From the NCBI GenBank assembly GCA_002705325.1, contig PAFS01000069.1, forward strand, positions 1 to 10,614: a stretch of DNA of 10,614 nt. The letters run 5' to 3'. The stretch's first letter is position 1, and every line of letters begins with the position of its first letter. Positions 6,773-10,614 of the stretch are shown piece by piece. The position numbers and the translations under genes were made by a program. Source of the stretch: Gammaproteobacteria bacterium (GTDB lineage Bacteria; Pseudomonadota; Gammaproteobacteria; Pseudomonadales; Litorivicinaceae). A model generated the notes under the pieces. It worked only from the letters and a program-made list of their open reading frames with translations. It was not told where the DNA came from and made no database searches.

Positions 6773-8230
6773 TCAACCCCTCTTGATGGCAAAACTATCA
6801 ATGTATTGCTGAGGTTTGCCGGGATTGAAGGTCTTGCCCATTATCACGTGATCTAAAACGGTTTCGCTAGGAGCTGTCTGGCCCATCTCTGCCATAACAG
6901 CCTGCGCATCAGTCGCTAGATACACTTCTTTAGCAATCGCCCCATAATCAATATCTTTCTTGATGTAACCCCATCTTTTCATTTGAGTGAGGATCCATAT
7001 CGCGAATGAGTGATACGGGAACGGATCAAAGTCGATCCGATTTGGTTCAAACCTGACCTTCCCGAGTCCGTCAGCAAATCTACCTGTCAATACCTGATTT
7101 ACGACTGTTTCTGGCTGATTCAAATAATTTTTCGGTGAGATCGCTTTCGCGATTTCGGGTCTATTATCCATATTCTGCGAATAAGCCGTTGCATCCAGGA
7201 TAGATTTAAAAAGGGCCAGAAATGTATTCGGCGTCTGATCGATAAACTTCCGACTCGCTGCGAATGCGCAGCAGGGGTGCCCTTCCCAGATCTCTTTGGT
7301 CAACTTGTAAATGAATCCGACACCGTCGTACACCGCCCTCTGGTTAAACGGGTCGGGCGACAAATATCCGTCTAAGTTACCTGCGGCGAGGTTGGCAACC
7401 ATTTCTGGCGGTGGTACGACACGAATCTGTATATCGCGATCCGGGTCAATTCCTGCCTCTGCGACGTAGTATCTGAGCAGGAAGTTGTGCATCGAGTATT
7501 CAAACGGCACACCGAAAGTAAATCCCTTCCATTTCTTGGGGTCCTGTTTGTCCTTGTGCTTCATCGCGAGGACGATGGCTTGTCCGTTGATGTTCTCAAC
7601 CGCTGGCATTGTCCAGGGGGTTGCAGTCGAGCCCGCGCCAACAGTAATTGCCAGGGGCATAGGAGTTAACATGTGTGCGGCGTCATACTCTTCCGCGAGC
7701 GATTTGTCTCGGCTAACGGCCCATCCGGCTGTCTTGATGACCTCGACATTAAGCCCATACTTCTCGTAGAAGCCGAGCGGCTTAGCCATGATAATTGGTG
7801 TTGCGCACGTAATCGGCACAAATCCAATATTCAAATCAGTCTTCTCGAGCGGACCTTTCGCATCCACTATCGCGGCGTGCACCTTATCAAAGGGGATGAT
7901 TGACCCTATTGCCGCCATAGCTGTCCCCGATCCTACCGCTCTGAGGAACGCTCTTCGTGACATATCGGTTTTGAAAATCCCGTTCAGAATCGCTGAGGTT
8001 GCGACGTTAGCCATCACATCCTCCGTGTGCCGCCATTCCACAGCAGAGTCGGTCGGTTTATTGATCGATGAAGCACCGTCAACTGCCGCCGTCGTCTCTG
8101 TCGCATAATATCGCCCTGTAGTGGTGTTACCTAACGACTGTTGGTGCTCCCACATCGACGCATGGAGCCCGCACGGGCATCCGCTCCACAAGATCGAATC
8201 GGGATTGAAAGGGTTAGATAATGCTGACAT
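6773..8230 (-). CDS. Tat-exported substrate-binding protein, NrtA/CmpA family
   Basis: A 485-residue first gene of the operon, expected to capture the substrate in the periplasm. The mature part from about residue 130 (LNIGFVPITCATPIIMAKPLGFYEKYGLNVEV) is a type II binding-protein fold of the NrtA/CmpA class, with family-like segments YDAAHMLTPMPLA, PPPEMVANL, DPFNQRAV, GHPCCAFAAS and FPYHSFAIWILTQMKRWG. A twin-arginine signal SRRAFLRAVG (91-100) with a following hydrophobic stretch ending near VHAA (117-120) implies export of a folded protein. Unusually, about 90 residues precede it, including GCPCGLHAS (17-25) and WEH (27-29). ATG 8230 lies about 26 bases after the predicted sigma-54 start, with GGAGA about ten bases upstream. 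Members of the wider family bind nitrate, bicarbonate or cyanate; the exact ligand is not known. Confidence 0.93.
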   Translation of the reverse strand: MSALSNPFNPDSILWSGCPCGLHASMWEHQQSLGNTTTGRYYATETTAAVDGASSINKPTDSAVEWRHTEDVMANVATSAILNGIFKTDMSRRAFLRAVGSGTAMAAIGSIIPFDKVHAAIVDAKGPLEKTDLNIGFVPITCATPIIMAKPLGFYEKYGLNVEVIKTAGWAVSRDKSLAEEYDAAHMLTPMPLAITVGAGSTATPWTMPAVENINGQAIVLAMKHKDKQDPKKWKGFTFGVPFEYSMHNFLLRYYVAEAGIDPDRDIQIRVVPPPEMVANLAAGNLDGYLSPDPFNQRAVYDGVGFIYKLTKEIWEGHPCCAFAASRKFIDQTPNTFLALFKSILDATAYSQNMDNRPEIAKAISPKNYLNQPETVVNQVLTGRFADGLGKVRFEPNRIDFDPFPYHSFAIWILTQMKRWGYIKKDIDYGAIAKEVYLATDAQAVMAEMGQTAPSETVLDHVIMGKTFNPGKPQQYIDSFAIKRG

Positions 8231-8265
8231 GTCAACGGTCTCCGTTTGTTGGTTTTATGTTGCAG

Positions 8266-8283
8266 ATGCGAGAAATATGCCAA
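8266..8283 (-). promoter_or_regulatory. Sigma-54 (RpoN) promoter of the transporter operon
   Basis: On the - strand the bases TTGGCATATTTCTCGCAT match the -24/-12 consensus (TGGCAC-N5-TTGCA) at 9 of 11 positions. The invariant GG (8281-8280) and GC (8269-8268) are exactly ten bases apart. The predicted start of transcription is near 8256, leaving a leader of about 26 bases that contains the ribosome site of the binding-protein gene (ATG 8230). The neighbouring divergent gene encodes a sigma-54 activator, which makes a chance match unlikely. Confidence 0.82.
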
Positions 8284-8360
8284 TACTCGACAGCTCGTTA
8301 AGCACATGATTTTTCTGCAGATTTATTTTTATTTACAAGCAGGGATAAATTACGATATTT

Positions 8361-8379
8361 TGTATTTTATGGAAATACA
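8361..8379. promoter_or_regulatory. Perfect dyad, candidate activator-binding site
   Basis: TGTATTT-tatgg-AAATACA is a perfect 7+5+7 inverted repeat centred at 8370, about 114 bp upstream of the predicted sigma-54 start (8256). That is a usual distance for the enhancer of an NtrC-type protein. It also covers the likely ATG (8369) of the divergent regulator, so the same binding could limit the regulator's own synthesis. Two direct copies of AATTACGA flank it (8348-8355 and 8386-8393). The region is AT-rich, so chance symmetry is possible. Confidence 0.45.
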
Positions 8380-10297
8380 TAAGTTAATTACGAATTTTAG
8401 TAAAATTCGAGACTGGGAGTTCGCCGCCGAGCTGCTAGAAGTTTTCGGGATCCCGATGTGTGTTTTGAACCCCGCAGATGATACTGTCGAAGCGCACAAT
8501 TTAGCCTTCAGGGCGCTCTGGACCGGAGATACTCAGCCAAAGACTGCCACTGCTTTGTTCGCAAATCAGCTTGGTGAACTGATAACTTTTACGGAGGCGG
8601 TATCATCCGCGCGATCCTTTCAGACACACGACTTAGTTCCAACGCAAACGAAAATGCCAAATTCCTTCTGGATTGTCCAAGGGTCACAAGTCACCATGCA
8701 AATGAGGGCTTGTCTATTGTTGGTTCTGATACCCATCGAGTTACTTAACCAAGCCTACGTGGAGTACTTAGCCACCGGAACAACAAAAAGTTCAGTTACA
8801 GAAAGGAAGCAATTCCGGTACTTGTATCAACAAGAAGCCAGCTTGAAAAATTTGATTCTCGATTCTGCCGGCGAGGGTATTTTCGGCATCGATGAACACG
8901 GAAATACGACCTTTGTTAACCGAGCAGCCAGAAAGATTCTTGGATATAAAGAGGATGATCTCCTCGGAAAAAATATGCACGATGCCATACATCATAGTCA
9001 CCCCGACGGCACGCCCTACCCACCTGAAAGGTGTGAAATAGTTCAATCTACAAAAGAAGGACGCGTTAGAACTGTAGCAACAGAAGTTTTTTGGTGCGCG
9101 GATGGGCGAGCGGTGCCGGTTGAATATACTGCAACGCCGCTAGACACAGGCGGCGACGAACAGGGCTCGGTGGTTGTGTTTCGCGATATAACCGCGCGAC
9201 TAACCAGAGAATCAGCGTTAGAGGACGCCCTAGCTGAGGTAGCGAGCTTAAAAGAAAAACTTCAACAAGAGAATGAATATCTCAAAAATGAGATGCGAGA
9301 GGTAAAAAATTTAAGTTCGAATATAATTGGACAATCCGAGACGATTCAGAAGCTACGCGAGCAAATAGAAATTGTTGGTCGCACAGGCGCAACTGTTCTC
9401 ATATCTGGTGAGAGCGGATCAGGTAAGGAACTAATAGCTGAAGCAATCCATGAAAATAGTCCAAGATGTGACAACGTTCTGGTAAAAGTAAACTGTGGTG
9501 CCATTCCCAGAGATTTATTCGAAAGCGAATTCTTCGGGCACGTTAAGGGCGCATTTTCCGGAGCGATCAACAACAGGGTAGGACGTTTTGAACTAGCCGA
9601 TGGCGGTACATTATTTCTCGACGAGATCGGAGAGCTACCGATCGAGCTTCAACCTAAATTGTTGCGGGTAATACAAGAAGGGGAGTTTGATCGTATCGGA
9701 GACACCAAGACGCGAAAAGTGAATGTTAGATTGGTAGCCGCTACCAATAGAGACCTCACCTCTCTGATACGCGATGGACTCTTCAGGGAAGACCTATATT
9801 TCAGACTAAATGTTTTTCCAATATCTTCGCCGAGCTTGCGGGATAGACTCGACGATATTCCAACCTTGGTTAAGTATTTCGCGGAGAACTGCTGTTCGAA
9901 ATTAGCACTTAATAGACCTCAATTCGATGATAATACTCTTGACGCATTGAGGAATTACTCTTGGCCCGGGAATGTACGGGAGCTTCAAAATGTTATCGAG
10001 CGTGGTTGCATCCTTGCTAAGGGTGGTCAATTCAAGTTTGAACAAGAAAAACTGTACGATACTCAAATAGATCGACCTAGCAATGAAACGCCCGATTTAC
10101 TGAGTAGTGACCGGTTCCCTTCTACCTTGAGTGATATTAAGCGAATGGAACACGAATTGATCATAAAAATAATGCGACAAACCGGGGGGAAAGTTAGCGG
10201 GCCGGGTGGCGCCGCGGGTATACTGAAAGTAAAACCGACAACGCTGTACTCAAAATTAAAAAACATTCCCGATTTAGACGACAAGCTTAAGGGTTGA
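8369..10297 (+). CDS. Sigma-54-dependent transcriptional activator (PAS-AAA+-Fis)
   Basis: A 642-residue enhancer-binding protein. Domains in order: an N-terminal PAS-like region (about 14-130), a clear PAS domain (157-277, with GIFGIDEHGNTTFVNRAA and ending VVVFRDITARL), a coiled coil (about 281-315) and the AAA+ ATPase. In the ATPase are Walker A GESGSGKE (347-354), the sigma-54-contacting loop GAFSGA (394-399, usually GAFTGA), Walker B TLFLDE (414-419) and the arginine-finger segment FREDLYFRLNVFP (472-484). A Fis-type helix-turn-helix (about 590-635) follows, with GPGGAAGILKVKPTTLYSKL. There is no receiver domain, so it likely senses a ligand or redox state through PAS rather than a partner kinase. 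The frame is open to TTG 8246, but I chose ATG 8369: earlier starts would add AT-rich, non-domain sequence, and 8246 would span the sigma-54 promoter. No good ribosome site precedes 8369, so translation may be weak. It is the natural activator of the divergent operon. Confidence 0.93.
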   Translation: MEIHKLITNFSKIRDWEFAAELLEVFGIPMCVLNPADDTVEAHNLAFRALWTGDTQPKTATALFANQLGELITFTEAVSSARSFQTHDLVPTQTKMPNSFWIVQGSQVTMQMRACLLLVLIPIELLNQAYVEYLATGTTKSSVTERKQFRYLYQQEASLKNLILDSAGEGIFGIDEHGNTTFVNRAARKILGYKEDDLLGKNMHDAIHHSHPDGTPYPPERCEIVQSTKEGRVRTVATEVFWCADGRAVPVEYTATPLDTGGDEQGSVVVFRDITARLTRESALEDALAEVASLKEKLQQENEYLKNEMREVKNLSSNIIGQSETIQKLREQIEIVGRTGATVLISGESGSGKELIAEAIHENSPRCDNVLVKVNCGAIPRDLFESEFFGHVKGAFSGAINNRVGRFELADGGTLFLDEIGELPIELQPKLLRVIQEGEFDRIGDTKTRKVNVRLVAATNRDLTSLIRDGLFREDLYFRLNVFPISSPSLRDRLDDIPTLVKYFAENCCSKLALNRPQFDDNTLDALRNYSWPGNVRELQNVIERGCILAKGGQFKFEQEKLYDTQIDRPSNETPDLLSSDRFPSTLSDIKRMEHELIIKIMRQTGGKVSGPGGAAGILKVKPTTLYSKLKNIPDLDDKLKG

Positions 10298-10365
10298 TGC
10301 GGACGATCCTCAACCGCACGATACTGACCGTTATGCTCTGCCAAAGACGGGCTTGAAGCAACAAT

Positions 10366-10614
10366 CTAGCCAACAAGGTTGAGGTCACCCTGGAGCGGGA
10401 CGATATTTTGGGTATACACTTCCATTAGGGTGTTATGGATCACCATATCAATCCCGCGCATGTCTTCGATTGCAGCTTCTAATTCTTTCTCCTTGGCCAT
10501 TTTGAGGTTGCTGGTTAGCCAAGAATACGGTGTCAGTGAGCCAGATTTTTGGATCGCTAGCGAAGCCGCGTATAACAGTGTTTTGGTGGCAGGATGGCTG
10601 ATCTGCTCGGCCAG
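10366..10614 (-). CDS. C-terminal part of an unrecognised protein (partial)
   Basis: An open frame of 82 residues on the - strand enters from the right edge and ends at TAG (10368-10366). It has no start inside the window. The sequence reads as a soluble, mostly helical C-terminus (HPATKTLLYAASLAIQKSG, MAKEKELEAAIEDMRG, DMVIHNTLMEVYTQNIVP), with normal codon use and no low-complexity stretches, which supports a real gene. I do not recognise the family. It is convergent with the sigma-54 activator gene, with 68 bases between the stops, so it need not belong to the same functional unit. Confidence 0.65.
   Translation of the reverse strand: MAEQISHPATKTLLYAASLAIQKSGSLTPYSWLTSNLKMAKEKELEAAIEDMRGIDMVIHNTLMEVYTQNIVPLQGDLNLVG

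Noticed and set aside
7485..8108. Several + strand open frames of 60-106 codons opposite the binding-protein gene
   Set aside because: They are antisense shadows of a strongly supported gene and have no ribosome sites or recognisable domains.
8332..8359. Possible sigma-70 promoter for the activator (TTTACA, 16 bases, GATATT)
   Set aside because: The -10 matches only four of six bases in a very AT-rich region, and would give an almost leaderless transcript. Too weak to annotate.
8246..8368. Longer N-terminus for the sigma-54 activator (starts at TTG 8246 or ATG 8306)
   Set aside because: The stretch is AT-rich and gives hydrophobic, non-domain residues, and 8246 would span the divergent sigma-54 promoter. 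Domain-like sequence begins after ATG 8369. Start remains somewhat uncertain because no start has a good ribosome site.
10298..10318. Hairpin TGCGG ... CCGCA right after the activator stop
   Set aside because: Five pairs, an 11-base loop and no following T run; not supported as a terminator.

Overview
The window looks like a chromosomal segment of a Pseudomonadota (proteobacterial) genome, perhaps an environmental or marine lineage. Signs of this are a sigma-54 promoter paired with an NtrC-type activator, a twin-arginine-exported NrtA/CmpA-type binding protein, HupE and CobW proteins, and the small families DUF3303, DUF1330 and DUF2798. Genus cannot be told from the sequence. Base composition is balanced and fairly uniform, and no insertion sequence, tRNA, rRNA or CRISPR array was seen.

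Layout. Positions 1-831 (+ strand) hold the tail of a DUF3303-like gene, a DUF1330 gene and a two-helix DUF2798 membrane protein. Positions 1051-1515 (- strand) encode a CopD-family four-helix membrane protein. Positions 1516-1984 are non-coding. Positions 1985-8230 (- strand) form one tightly packed seven-gene operon, read from right to left: Tat-exported NrtA/CmpA-like binding protein, NrtB-like permease, NrtD-like ATPase, an unrecognised 103-residue protein, a HupE/UreJ metal permease, a CobW/COG0523 GTPase and a WD40-like propeller protein. Every junction is within about 25 bases. Positions 8369-10297 (+ strand) encode a divergently transcribed PAS-AAA+-Fis sigma-54 activator. Positions 10366-10614 (- strand) hold the C-terminal end of an unrecognised gene that runs off the window.

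How it fits together. A clear -24/-12 promoter (TTGGCA, TCGCA, exact GG-N10-GC spacing) lies 36-53 bases upstream of the binding-protein start. It points into the operon and sits beside the gene for a sigma-54 activator. A perfect dyad (TGTATTT-N5-AAATACA) lies about 114 bp upstream of the predicted transcription start, a typical enhancer distance, and also covers the activator's likely start codon. The simplest reading is a signal-responsive unit that imports a small anion or nitrogen compound of the nitrate/cyanate/bicarbonate class, with a Ni/Co permease and metallochaperone that would supply an enzyme. No such enzyme (for example cyanase, nitrile hydratase or urease) is in the window. The most interesting points are this transporter plus metal-delivery pairing, the unknown 103-residue gene in the middle, the roughly 90-residue Cys/His-containing extension ahead of the Tat signal, and an ideal ribosome site and ATG for the WD40 gene that is one base out of frame.
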